NCBI RefSeq assembly: GCF_000510725.1
Contig: NZ_AZNZ01000003.1
Location: forward strand, 273,239-337,238
DNA length: 64,000 nt
Direction: 5' to 3'
Source of the DNA: Pseudoxanthomonas sp. J31
GTDB lineage: Bacteria > Pseudomonadota > Gammaproteobacteria > Xanthomonadales > Xanthomonadaceae
Part shown: positions 44,003-52,275 of the stretch, in pieces
Layout: every line of letters begins with the position of its first letter
How positions within the stretch are numbered: position 1 is the first letter of the stretch
Notes under the pieces: model-generated
Seen by the model: only the letters and a program-made list of their open reading frames with translations
What the model was told of the DNA's origin: nothing
Database searches by the model: none
Made by a program: the position numbers and the translations under genes

Positions 44003-44797
44003 GTGGATCCGGCAACCCAGATGGTGGTCGACGGCCAGCAGGCCTTCGGCATGATCGGCACGGTCATGTGGACCATGCTGCGCACCGGGGCGATGCTGAT
44101 GGCGATGCCGCTGATCGGCACCCGCGCGGTACCGGTGCGGGTGCGGGTGCTGGTGGCCGGCGCCCTGGCCATGGCGCTGGCGCCGATGCTGCCGCCGGTG
44201 CCGGAGTTCGCCGGCCTGGACGCGGCCAGCGTGCTGGGCGTGGCCCGGGAACTGGCGGTGGGCGTGGCCATGGGCTTCTGCCTGCGCCTGATGTTCGAGG
44301 CCGGGGCGTTCGCCGGCGAGATCGTGTCCCAGGGCATGGGCCTGGCGTTCGCGCAGATGAACGACCCGCTGCGCGGCACCAGTTCCGGCGTGGTCGCGCA
44401 GTGGTTCTACCTCGCCTTCGGCCTGCTGTTCTTCGCCAGCGACGGACACCTGGCCATGGTCGCGATGCTGGTGCGCAGCTACCAGGCCCTGCCGATCGGC
44501 GCCGGCTGGACCGATGCCGCGGCCGGGCTGTCGGTGCCGGTGCAGCTGTTCCCGGCGGTGCTGCGCGGCGGCCTGGGCCTGGCCCTGCCGCTGATGATGG
44601 CGATGCTGGCCACCAACCTCACCTTCGGCGTGCTGGCCAAGGCCGCGCCCTCGCTGCATCCGGTGCAGCTGGGCCTGCCGGTGGCGGTGCTGACCGGCAT
44701 GCTGTTGCTGTCGCTGCTGGCCGGCGAGATCGCGCGCCCGGTGCAGGCGCTGTTCGACACCGCATTCGACGCCGGCATGGCCGTCCCCGCGCCCTGA
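44003..44797 (+). CDS. fliR: FliR, export-gate protein
   Basis: FliR joins FliP and FliQ in the gate. It has 264 residues from GTG 44003 with a GGAG site 9 bases ahead. Six or so hydrophobic segments are visible, along with RTGAMLMAMPLIGTRAVPVR, GAFAGEIVSQGMGLAFAQMN and LTFGVLAKAAPSLHPVQLGL family motifs. It ends the fliL-fliR operon; a sigma-54 element for flhB follows in the 68-base gap. Confidence 0.95.
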   Translation: MDPATQMVVDGQQAFGMIGTVMWTMLRTGAMLMAMPLIGTRAVPVRVRVLVAGALAMALAPMLPPVPEFAGLDAASVLGVARELAVGVAMGFCLRLMFEAGAFAGEIVSQGMGLAFAQMNDPLRGTSSGVVAQWFYLAFGLLFFASDGHLAMVAMLVRSYQALPIGAGWTDAAAGLSVPVQLFPAVLRGGLGLALPLMMAMLATNLTFGVLAKAAPSLHPVQLGLPVAVLTGMLLLSLLAGEIARPVQALFDTAFDAGMAVPAP

Positions 44798-44806
44798 GCC
44801 GGCGCC

Positions 44807-44822
44807 TGGAACGGAACTTGCA
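44807..44822 (+). promoter_or_regulatory. Sigma-54 promoter of flhBA
   Basis: TGGAACG (44807-44813), GAAC, TTGCA (44818-44822) keep GG-N10-GC with A for C in GGCAC. flhB starts 44 bases downstream. Confidence 0.75.
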
Positions 44823-44865
44823 CTGACCGCCCCGCGCCGGCCCCCTTCCGGCGCCGGAGACCGGC

Positions 44866-46002
44866 ATGGCCGAGAACGAGGACGGCCAGGAAAAAACCGA
44901 ACAGCCAACCGGCAGACGCCTGCAGAAGGCGGCCGAGGAAGGCAACGTCCCGCGTTCGCGCGAACTGGGCAACGCGGCGCTGTTCGGCGCCGGCGTGGTG
45001 GCGGTGATCGCCGGCGGTCCAATGTTCGCGCGCGGCGCGGCCGGCTGGATGCGCAACGCGCTGGCGCCCGACCTGGGGATGCTGGAGGACCCGTCCCTGC
45101 TGTTCGGGCACATGGGCATGCTGCTGCTGAAGCTGTTCGCGGTGGTGCTGCCGCTGCTGGGCGTGGCGCTGCTGGCCTGCCTGGTCGCGCCGGTGCTGAT
45201 GGGCAGCCTGCAGTTCAACCTCAAGGCACTGGCGCCCAAGCCCGAGCGCCTCAACCCCCTGGCCGGGCTGCAGCGCATGGTCAGCAGCGACGGCCTGGTG
45301 GAACTGGCCAAGTCGCTGCTGCGCGTGGCGTTGCTGGGCACCGCCTGCGGCCTGGTGCTGGTGCACGGCTTCGACGTGCTGCGCGCCATGCCCGGGCAGT
45401 CGCTGGAGGACGCCGCGCGCACCGGCCTGTACTTCGCCGGCCGCCTGCTGGGCGCCGCCGCGGTGGCGCTGCTGTTGCTGGCCCTGGCCGATGCGCCGTA
45501 CCAGAAGTGGAACCGGCTCCGCAAGCTGAAGATGACGCGCCAGGAAGTGCGCGAAGAAATGAAGGAGGCCGACGGCAACCCGCAGGTCAAGGGCAAGATC
45601 CGGCAGATGCAGTTCCAGATGTCGCAGCGCCGGATGATGGAGGCGGTGCCGACCGCCGACGTGGTGGTGGTCAACCCGACCCACTACGCGGTGGCCCTGA
45701 AGTACGACGGCGGCAGCATGCGCGCGCCGAAGGTGGTGGCCAAGGGCGTGGACGAGCTGGCGATGCGGATCCGCGAGGTGGCCGACGCCCACCGCGTGGC
45801 GATCGTGTCCGCGCCGCCTCTGGCACGCGCCTTGTATCGCGAGGGTGAGCTCGACAAGGAGATCCCCGTGAGACTGTACGCCGCCGTGGCCCAGGTCCTG
45901 TCCTACGTGTACCAGCTGCGCGCCTGGCGCCCCGGTACCGGGCGCGCGCCGCAGCTGGGCACGGTCGAGGTCAGGGAATTCCCGGAGGATGACGGCAAGT
46001 GA
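44866..46002 (+). CDS. flhB: FlhB, export-gate substrate-specificity switch
   Basis: FlhB controls the switch from hook to filament export through autocleavage. It has 378 residues. Four membrane segments occupy about 30-215, then a cytosolic domain with the cleavage site N270-P271-T272-H273 (VVVNPTHYAVALKYDGGSMR) and VVAKGVDELAMRIREVADAH. The N-terminal EDGQEKTEQPTGRRLQKAAE is typical. Near the end, PPLARALYREGELDKEIP is the conserved FlhB tail, extended by about 30 residues. The stop overlaps flhA. Confidence 0.96.
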   Translation: MAENEDGQEKTEQPTGRRLQKAAEEGNVPRSRELGNAALFGAGVVAVIAGGPMFARGAAGWMRNALAPDLGMLEDPSLLFGHMGMLLLKLFAVVLPLLGVALLACLVAPVLMGSLQFNLKALAPKPERLNPLAGLQRMVSSDGLVELAKSLLRVALLGTACGLVLVHGFDVLRAMPGQSLEDAARTGLYFAGRLLGAAAVALLLLALADAPYQKWNRLRKLKMTRQEVREEMKEADGNPQVKGKIRQMQFQMSQRRMMEAVPTADVVVVNPTHYAVALKYDGGSMRAPKVVAKGVDELAMRIREVADAHRVAIVSAPPLARALYREGELDKEIPVRLYAAVAQVLSYVYQLRAWRPGTGRAPQLGTVEVREFPEDDGK

Positions 46003-48089
46003 GCGCGACCGCTTCCCAGCCGCTGTCCCGCCGCCTGCTGGAAATGGCCCGCAATGGCATCGGCGCGCCACTGTTGGTGCTGGCCCTGCTCGCCATGGTG
46101 GTGGTGCCGCTGCCGCCGCTGCTGCTGGATGCCCTCTTCAGCTTCAACATCGCCATCTCGCTGGTGGTGCTGCTGGCCGTGGTCTACGTGCAGCGGCCGC
46201 TGGACTTCACCATCTTCCCGGTCATCCTGCTGACCACCACCATGCTGCGGCTGGCGCTGAACGTGGCGTCCACCCGCGCGATCCTGCTGCACGGCCAGGC
46301 CGGCGGCGACGCCGCCGGCAAGGTGATCGCCGCCTTCGGCGAGTTCGTGGTCGGCGGCAACTACGCGGTCGGCATCGTGGTGTTCGCGATCCTGACCATC
46401 ATCAACTTCGTGGTCATCACCAAGGGCTCCGGGCGCATCTCCGAGGTGACCGCGCGCTTCATCCTCGACGCCATGCCCGGCAAGCAGATGGCGATCGACG
46501 CCGACCTCAATGCCGGCCTGATCACCCGCGAGGAGGCCAAGGCCCGCCGCGACGAGGTCCGCGAGGAGGCCGACTTCTACGGCGCGATGGACGGCGCCAG
46601 CAAGTTCATCCGCGGCGACGCCGTCGCCGGCATCCTGATCCTGTTCATCAACCTGCTGGGCGGCTTCGCCGTGGGCATGTTCCAGCACGGCATGGCCGCC
46701 GCCGACGCCGCCTCGACCTACACCCTGCTGTCGATCGGCGACGGCCTGGTGGCGCAGCTGCCGGCGCTGCTGGTGTCCTCGGCCGTGGCCATGCTGGTGA
46801 CCCGCGCCTCGCGCGCCCAGGACATGGGCCAGGCGGTGGTCGGCCAGGCCTTCGGCCAGTACCGCGCCCTGGGCGTGGCCTCGGCCATCCTGGTGACGGT
46901 GGGCCTGGTGCCGGGCATGCCCAACGTCGCTTTTCTGACGCTGGGCGCGTTGCTCGGCTTTGCTGCCTGGAAGCTGTGGCAGCGCAAGCAGCAGGAGGAA
47001 TCCGCAGCGGCGCGGGCCGAGGCCGCCGGGCCGGCGGCCGCCCCGGGCCAGGCGGCCGGCGAGCTGGACTGGGACGAGCTGCGCCCGGTCGATCCGCTCG
47101 GCCTGGAGGTCGGCTACCGCCTGATCCCGCTGGTGGACAAGACCCAGGGCGGCGAGCTGATGGCGCGGATCAAGGGCGTGCGCCGCAAGCTCACCCACGA
47201 GATCGGCTTCCTGATCCCGCCGGTGCACATCCGCGACAACCTGGAGCTGCAGGCCAACCAGTACCGCCTGCTGGTACACGGCGTGCCGGTAGCCACCGCC
47301 GAGATCCAGCCGGACCGCGAACTGGCCCTGGACCCGGGCGGCGCGCTTGGCCCGATCGACGGCATCAAGGGCAAGGACCCGGCGTTCGGCCTGGACGCGG
47401 TGTGGATCCACCCGCACCAGCGCGCCCAGGCCGAGGCCCTGGGCTACACCGTGGTCGACCCGGCCACCGTGGTCGCCACCCACCTGTCCCACCTGGTGCG
47501 CGAGCACGCCCCGGAGCTGCTGGGGCACGAGGAGGTGCAGCAGCTGCTGGCCACCCTCGCCCGCAGCGCGCCGAAGCTGGCCGAGGACCTGGTGCCCAAG
47601 ACCCTGCCGCTGTCGGTGGTGGCGCGGGTGCTGCAGAACCTGCTGGTGGAGCGGATCCCGGTGCGCCAGCTGCGCAAGATCGCCGAGGCCCTGCTCGAGC
47701 ACGGCGCCTACAGCCAGGACCCGGCCGTGCTCACCGCCGCGGTCCGCAACAGCCTGGGCCGCTTCATCGTCCAGGAGATCGCCGGCGCCTCGCCGGAGCT
47801 GCCGGTGTTCACCCTGGCCGCGCCTCTGGAACGGGTCTTGCAGGAGTCCGCGCAGGGCAACGGCGCCGCGGCGCTGGAGCCCGGGTTGGCCGAACGCCTG
47901 CAGCAAAGCCTGGCCGAGTGCGCCGGGCGGCAGGAGGCGAAGGGCGAACCGGCGGTGGTCCTGGTACCGGCCACCGTGCGCGCCTCGCTGGCGCGGCTGG
48001 TACGCCACAGCGTGCCGTCGCTGTCGGTGCTGGCCTACACCGAGGTACCGGAGGACAAGCGGCTGAAGCTGGTCGGAACAATCAACTGA
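45999..48089 (+). CDS. flhA: FlhA, export-gate and chaperone-docking protein
   Basis: FlhA is the large proton-coupled export-gate protein. It has 696 residues from GTG 45999, overlapping the flhB stop by 4 bases. Eight or so membrane segments fill about 20-325, containing RPLDFTIFPVILLTTTMLRL and the FHIPEP-like GKQMAIDADLNAGLITREEA. The C-terminal cytosolic ring domain (about 360-696) has VGYRLIPLVDKTQGGELMAR, VHIRDNLELQANQYRLLVHG and VRQLRKIAEALLEHGAYSQD. The downstream gap holds a repeat element. Confidence 0.96.
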   Translation: MSATASQPLSRRLLEMARNGIGAPLLVLALLAMVVVPLPPLLLDALFSFNIAISLVVLLAVVYVQRPLDFTIFPVILLTTTMLRLALNVASTRAILLHGQAGGDAAGKVIAAFGEFVVGGNYAVGIVVFAILTIINFVVITKGSGRISEVTARFILDAMPGKQMAIDADLNAGLITREEAKARRDEVREEADFYGAMDGASKFIRGDAVAGILILFINLLGGFAVGMFQHGMAAADAASTYTLLSIGDGLVAQLPALLVSSAVAMLVTRASRAQDMGQAVVGQAFGQYRALGVASAILVTVGLVPGMPNVAFLTLGALLGFAAWKLWQRKQQEESAAARAEAAGPAAAPGQAAGELDWDELRPVDPLGLEVGYRLIPLVDKTQGGELMARIKGVRRKLTHEIGFLIPPVHIRDNLELQANQYRLLVHGVPVATAEIQPDRELALDPGGALGPIDGIKGKDPAFGLDAVWIHPHQRAQAEALGYTVVDPATVVATHLSHLVREHAPELLGHEEVQQLLATLARSAPKLAEDLVPKTLPLSVVARVLQNLLVERIPVRQLRKIAEALLEHGAYSQDPAVLTAAVRNSLGRFIVQEIAGASPELPVFTLAAPLERVLQESAQGNGAAALEPGLAERLQQSLAECAGRQEAKGEPAVVLVPATVRASLARLVRHSVPSLSVLAYTEVPEDKRLKLVGTIN

Positions 48090-48092
48090 AAG

Positions 48093-48251
48093 CCGTGATT
48101 GGGGATTCGTGGTTCGTGATTCGAAAAAGCGGATCGCGGCGGACTGGGAAGGAAGTGGGATGAACAAGGCAACAAGAACACGGATACGGACAGGCCGCGG
48201 AGGCCCGGCATCTGCTTCTTCCAATCACCAATCACGGATCACGGATCACGG
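48093..48251. repeat. Inverted repeat, copy 2 of the dispersed GTGATT element
   Basis: The 171-base flhA-flhF gap is flanked by a left arm of GTGATTGG/GTGGTTCGTGATTCG units (48093-48123) and a right arm of CCAATCACC/ATCACGG units (48221-48251), reverse complements of each other with a few mismatches. They enclose about 95 bases without coding sign. The arms match those at 5234-5340. No sigma-54 or sigma-28 promoter was found in this gap. Confidence 0.72.
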
Positions 48252-48260
48252 CCCCTAACC

Positions 48261-49619
48261 ATGAAAATCAAGCGTTTCGTTGCCGCCGACATGCGTACCG
48301 CGCTGCGGATGGTCCGCGCCGAGCACGGACCGGATGCCGTGATCCTCTCCAACCGCCGCACCGAGGAAGGGGTGGAGATCGTCGCGGCCAGCAACTACGA
48401 CGAGGACGCGGTGCAGCGGGCCCTGATCGAGGCCCAGCGCGCCAGTGAACCGGCGCCCGCGCCCGCGGCCCCGACGCCGGCCGCCGCCCCTGCCCCTGCC
48501 CCGCACGACTTCGCCGCCGCCATGGCCGCGGCCCTGGCCACCCCGACCGCGCGCGCGGTCTCGGTGCTGCCGCCGGAGGTGGTCATGGCGCATCCTGCCG
48601 CCCCGGCCGGTCCCGCCCCCGCGGCGTCTGCGCCCGCCCCGGAACCGGCGCCCCCGGCCGCCAGTCCGGCCCCGACCCTGGCCGCGGTGCCGGCCCCGGT
48701 GGCGCCGGCCGACGACGAGCAGCTGCGCGCCATGCGCGAGGAACTGGCGCAGATGCGCGCCATGATCGAGCGCGAGATGCACCGCCTGACCGACGAGCGC
48801 CTGCGCGGCTCGCCGGTGCGGCTGGCGGCGATGGAACTGATGGAGGACTACGGCTTCGACGCCGGGATCACCCGCGACATCGTCCTGGAACTGCCGGCCG
48901 ACACCCCGATGCACCGCGGCCGCGGCCTGATGCTGGGCCTGATCTCGCGGCGCCTGCCGGTGTGCCCGGTGGACCCGCTGGAGGCCGGCGGCGTGATCGC
49001 CCTGGTCGGCCCCACCGGCGCCGGCAAGACCACCACCATCGCCAAGCTGGCCGCCCGCTTCGTGGCCGAGCACGGCCCGCGCGACATCGCCCTGGTCACC
49101 ACCGACACCTCCCGCATCGGCGGTCGCGAGCAGCTGTACGGCTACGGCCGCCAGCTGGGCATCGCGGTGCACGAGGCCGACAGCGACGCGGCCCTGATCC
49201 AGCTGCTGCAGCGCCTGCAGGACTACCGCCTGGTGCTGGTGGACACCGCCGGCCTCGGCCAGCGCGACCGCGCCCTGGCCAACCAGCTCAACTGGCTGCG
49301 CGCCGCACGCAACGTCAGCACCCTGCTGGTGCTGCCGGCCAACTCCCACTTCGCCGACCTGGACGAGGTCGTGCGCCGCTTCGGCCCGGCCCGCCCGCAG
49401 GGCGTGGTCCTGACCAAGGTCGACGAGACCGGGCGCCTGGGCAGCGCGTTGTCGGTGGTCGTGGACCACCAGCTGCCGCTGACCTGGGTGACCGACGGCC
49501 AGCGGGTCCCGGAGGACCTGCACCGGGCCAATGCCGCCAGCCTGGTGCTTCGCCTTGAAGATCTGCGCCGGGCTGCCGATAAGCCGAACATCCCGGAGGC
49601 CGACCATGCCGTCGCCTGA
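48261..49619 (+). CDS. flhF: FlhF, SRP-type GTPase for polar flagellum placement
   Basis: FlhF sets the position of the polar flagellum. It has 452 residues. The N-terminal basic part (MKIKRFVAADMRTALRMVRA) is followed by a long Ala/Pro-rich linker (about 65-150), then the N-G GTPase: P-loop GPTGAGKT at 250-257, VTTDTSRIGGREQLYGYGRQ, DTAGLGQRDRALANQLNWL and the TKVDETGRLGSALSV specificity motif. FlhF with FlhG marks a polar, numerically limited flagellum. Its end overlaps flhG by 14 bases. Confidence 0.95.
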   Translation: MKIKRFVAADMRTALRMVRAEHGPDAVILSNRRTEEGVEIVAASNYDEDAVQRALIEAQRASEPAPAPAAPTPAAAPAPAPHDFAAAMAAALATPTARAVSVLPPEVVMAHPAAPAGPAPAASAPAPEPAPPAASPAPTLAAVPAPVAPADDEQLRAMREELAQMRAMIEREMHRLTDERLRGSPVRLAAMELMEDYGFDAGITRDIVLELPADTPMHRGRGLMLGLISRRLPVCPVDPLEAGGVIALVGPTGAGKTTTIAKLAARFVAEHGPRDIALVTTDTSRIGGREQLYGYGRQLGIAVHEADSDAALIQLLQRLQDYRLVLVDTAGLGQRDRALANQLNWLRAARNVSTLLVLPANSHFADLDEVVRRFGPARPQGVVLTKVDETGRLGSALSVVVDHQLPLTWVTDGQRVPEDLHRANAASLVLRLEDLRRAADKPNIPEADHAVA

Positions 49620-50490
49620 GTCCCGCCCCGCAACCCCGAGCCCCTTCCGCCCGACGATGAACCACGCACCGCTCGCCCCCGTCCGCAGCATCGCCATCAC
49701 CGGCGGCAAGGGTGGCGTGGGCAAGACCAACCTGTCGGTCAACCTGGCCGCCTCGCTGGCGGCGCTGGGCAAGCGCACCCTGCTGCTGGACGCCGACCTG
49801 GGCCTGGCCAACGTCGACGTGCTGCTGGGCCTGTCCCCGCAGCACACCCTGGCCGACCTGGTCGCCGGCCGCTGCGAGCTGGAGGACGTGATCCTGGAAG
49901 GCCCCAACGGCATGCTGGTGGTGCCGGCCGCCTCCGGGCGCCGGCACATGGCCGAACTGCAGCCAGCCCAGCACGTGGGACTTGTCAATGTTTTCAATGA
50001 CCTGCAGCGTGATCTTGACATTCTGGTTGTAGACACTGCCGCCGGCATCACCGACAGCGTGCTGACCTTCTGCCAGGCCGCCCAGGACGCGGTGGTGGTG
50101 GTCTGCGACGAGCCGGCCTCGATCACCGACGCCTACGCCCTGATCAAGGTCCTGTCCCGCGAGCGCGGCGTGGACCGGGTCCAGGTGGTGGCCAACATGG
50201 TGCGCAGCCCGGCCGAGGGCCGCGGCCTGTACGACAAGCTGTCGCGGGTATGCGAGCGCTTCCTCGGTGACGTCTCTCTGAACTTCCTCGGCGCGGTGCC
50301 GCAGTGCGACTGGCTGCGCATGGCGGTGCAGCGCCAGCAGGCCGTCGCCACCGCCTACCCGGCCAGCCCCTCGGCCCGCGCCATCGCCGAGATCGCCCGC
50401 CGCGCGGCGCGCTGGCAGGCGCCGACCGCCCCGCGCGGCAACATCGAGTTCTTCGTCGACCGGATGATTCGGCAAGGCGCGGTCGCATGA
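49606..50490 (+). CDS. flhG: FlhG (FleN), MinD-like regulator of flagellar number
   Basis: FlhG is a MinD-type ATPase that limits flagellar number and in relatives restrains FleQ. It has 294 residues from ATG 49606, which has a GGAGG site; the ATG at 49531 lies inside flhF. An internal ATG at 49657 is an alternative. The deviant Walker A is KGGVGKT at 35-41, the DADLGLANVDVLLG switch follows, and DILVVDTAAGITDSVL is Walker B. A 60-base segment (49981-50040, residues 126-145) has about 45 percent GC against some 70 percent around it, although its protein is normal. The stop overlaps fliA by 4 bases. Confidence 0.94.
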   Translation: MPSPESRPATPSPFRPTMNHAPLAPVRSIAITGGKGGVGKTNLSVNLAASLAALGKRTLLLDADLGLANVDVLLGLSPQHTLADLVAGRCELEDVILEGPNGMLVVPAASGRRHMAELQPAQHVGLVNVFNDLQRDLDILVVDTAAGITDSVLTFCQAAQDAVVVVCDEPASITDAYALIKVLSRERGVDRVQVVANMVRSPAEGRGLYDKLSRVCERFLGDVSLNFLGAVPQCDWLRMAVQRQQAVATAYPASPSARAIAEIARRAARWQAPTAPRGNIEFFVDRMIRQGAVA

Positions 50491-51227
50491 ATGCCGTGGC
50501 CGAATACCGCGCCGTGCGCGGCAGCAACGACGACGCCATCACCCGGCATGCCGACCTGGTGCGGCGCATCGCCCACCACCTGGCGGCGCGCCTGCCGGCC
50601 AGCGTCGAGGTCGACGACCTGATCCAGGCCGGCATGATCGGCCTGATCGAGGCCAGCCGCAGCTACGACCCCGACCAGGGCGCCTCGTTCGAGACCTACG
50701 CCTCGATCCGCATCCGCGGCGCGATGATCGACGAGATCCGGCGCGGCGACTGGGTGCCGCGCTCGGTGCACCGCCGCGCCCGCGACGCCGCCGCCGCGGT
50801 GCGCGAGATCGAGCAGGCCACCGGCCGCGCCGCCGCGCCGCAGGAAGTGGCGGCCAAGCTGGACATGCCACTGCCGGAGTACCTGCGCCTGCTGGAGGAC
50901 GCCTCTCGCGGCCAGGTGCTGAGCCTGGACTCCCACGTGGAAGACCACGGCGACGTGCAGGTCAACAGCAACAGCCCCACCCCGCAGCAGCTGCTGGAGC
51001 GCAGCGATTTCGGCCGCGAGCTGGCGGCGGCCATCTCCAACCTGCCCGAGCGCGAACAGCTGGTGCTGTCGCTGTACTACGAGCAGGAGCTGAACCTGAA
51101 GGAGATCGGCGCGGTGCTCGGGGTCAGCGAGTCCCGGGTGTGCCAGATCCACGGCCAGGCCGTGCTGCGCCTGCGCGGCCGCCTGTCCCAGTACGAATCA
51201 CGTGATGCCGGTCTGGACGACGACTGA
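50487..51227 (+). CDS. fliA: FliA, sigma-28 factor
   Basis: FliA directs late flagellar and chemotaxis genes; ten matching promoters are visible in the window. It has 246 residues. Region 2 contains [38 protein letters not shown] and [20 protein letters not shown]. Region 3 and region 4 follow, with [20 protein letters not shown] and the helix-turn-helix [20 protein letters not shown]. FlgM (276-581) is its antagonist. It is transcribed with flhF and flhG, 4-base overlaps on that side. Confidence 0.96.
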   Translation: MNAVAEYRAVRGSNDDAITRHADLVRRIAHHLAARLPASVEVDDLIQAGMIGLIEASRSYDPDQGASFETYASIRIRGAMIDEIRRGDWVPRSVHRRARDAAAAVREIEQATGRAAAPQEVAAKLDMPLPEYLRLLEDASRGQVLSLDSHVEDHGDVQVNSNSPTPQQLLERSDFGRELAAAISNLPEREQLVLSLYYEQELNLKEIGAVLGVSESRVCQIHGQAVLRLRGRLSQYESRDAGLDDD

Positions 51228-51253
51228 GCACGCAACGCCAAACGGAGCACGAA

Positions 51254-51646
51254 GTGAACAAGAACATGCGGATCCTGATCGTGGACGACTTCTCGACGAT
51301 GCGACGCATCGTCAAGAACCTGCTCAACGATCTGGGCTACAGCAACACCGCCGAGGCCGACGACGGCCACACCGCGCTGGCGGCCCTGCGCGCGCAGCCG
51401 TTCGACTTCGTCATCACCGACTGGAACATGCCGGGCATGACCGGCATCGAGCTGCTGCGCAGCATCCGCGCCGACCCCAAGCTCAAGACCCTGCCGGTGC
51501 TGATGGTCACCGCCGAGGCCAAGCGCGAGCAGATCCTGGAGGCCGCGCAGAACGGCGTGAACGGCTACATCATCAAGCCGTTCACCGCGCAGACCCTCGA
51601 GGAGAAGCTCAACAAGATCTTCGAACGGCTGGCGGCGACGGCATGA
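51254..51646 (+). CDS. cheY: CheY, chemotaxis response regulator (first copy)
   Basis: Phospho-CheY binds FliM and changes rotation. It has 130 residues from GTG 51254 (a later ATG at 51266 would drop four residues). Key residues are D11/D12, phospho-acceptor D56 ([13 protein letters not shown]), Thr and Ala in [10 protein letters not shown], and Lys in [12 protein letters not shown]; the aromatic switch position is Ile/Ile in this copy. It overlaps cheZ by 4 bases, so it is the motor-directed CheY of the CheYZA set. Confidence 0.94.
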   Translation: MNKNMRILIVDDFSTMRRIVKNLLNDLGYSNTAEADDGHTALAALRAQPFDFVITDWNMPGMTGIELLRSIRADPKLKTLPVLMVTAEAKREQILEAAQNGVNGYIIKPFTAQTLEEKLNKIFERLAATA

Positions 51647-52272
51647 GCACCACCGCATCCCCCGAGCGTGCGGCGCTGGTCCAGCGCCTGCACGACGCCC
51701 TGGAAGCCCTGGACCGCGGCGACGAAAGCGCACTGCGCGCCGAGATCGACGCCCTGGCCGCCGCCCGCACCCGTCCGCTCGTGCAGGGCCTCGGCCGGCT
51801 GGCGCGCGAACTGAGCCAGGCCCTGGGCGAACTGCCGGAGGTCCCCGGCGCCGACGACCATGGCGTGGAGGGGGTCGAACTGGACGACGCCTGCGCGCGC
51901 CTGGACCACGTCATCGGCATGACCGAGCAGGCCACCCACCGCACCCTGGACCTGGCCGACGAATGCCGCGCCCTGGTCGAGGGCCTGCGCGCCGAAGGCG
52001 TGACCGACGGCCAGGACCAGGTGCTGGACCGCATCCGCCGCAACCTCACCGAGATCGCCCTGACCCAGAGCTACCAGGACCTGACCGGGCAGATCATCCG
52101 CCGCGTCGCCGGGATCGTGCGCCGCGTCCACGAAGGCTTCGGCGAACTGGGCCTGCCGCCGCGCGCCGAGCCGCGCGAGCCCGCGCTGGCGGGCCCCGCG
52201 GTGGCCGGGCTGGACACCCATGCGGTCAGCCAGAACGACGCCGACGCCCTGCTGTCGGAACTGGGGCTGTAA
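51643..52272 (+). CDS. cheZ: CheZ, CheY-phosphate phosphatase
   Basis: CheZ removes the phosphate from CheY. It has 209 residues, all helical with a long coiled hairpin. The catalytic glutamine lies in the conserved [19 protein letters not shown]. The extreme C-terminus [15 protein letters not shown] (195-209) is the CheY-docking peptide and resembles the FliM N-terminus (SQDEIDALLHG). It is coupled to cheY by overlap and followed by cheA after 3 bases. Confidence 0.94.
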   Translation: MSTTASPERAALVQRLHDALEALDRGDESALRAEIDALAAARTRPLVQGLGRLARELSQALGELPEVPGADDHGVEGVELDDACARLDHVIGMTEQATHRTLDLADECRALVEGLRAEGVTDGQDQVLDRIRRNLTEIALTQSYQDLTGQIIRRVAGIVRRVHEGFGELGLPPRAEPREPALAGPAVAGLDTHAVSQNDADALLSELGL

Positions 52273-52275
52273 GCC

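Noticed and set aside
45818..45837. TGGCACGCGCCTTGTATC inside flhB, like a sigma-54 element
   Set aside because: The invariant GC of the -12 box reads GT, and the bases encode the conserved FlhB tail motif PPLARALYR, which explains the resemblance.
50003..50034. Possible internal sigma-70 promoter in flhG (TTGACA)
   Set aside because: No acceptable -10 hexamer lies 16-18 bases downstream, so only the compositional anomaly is reported.
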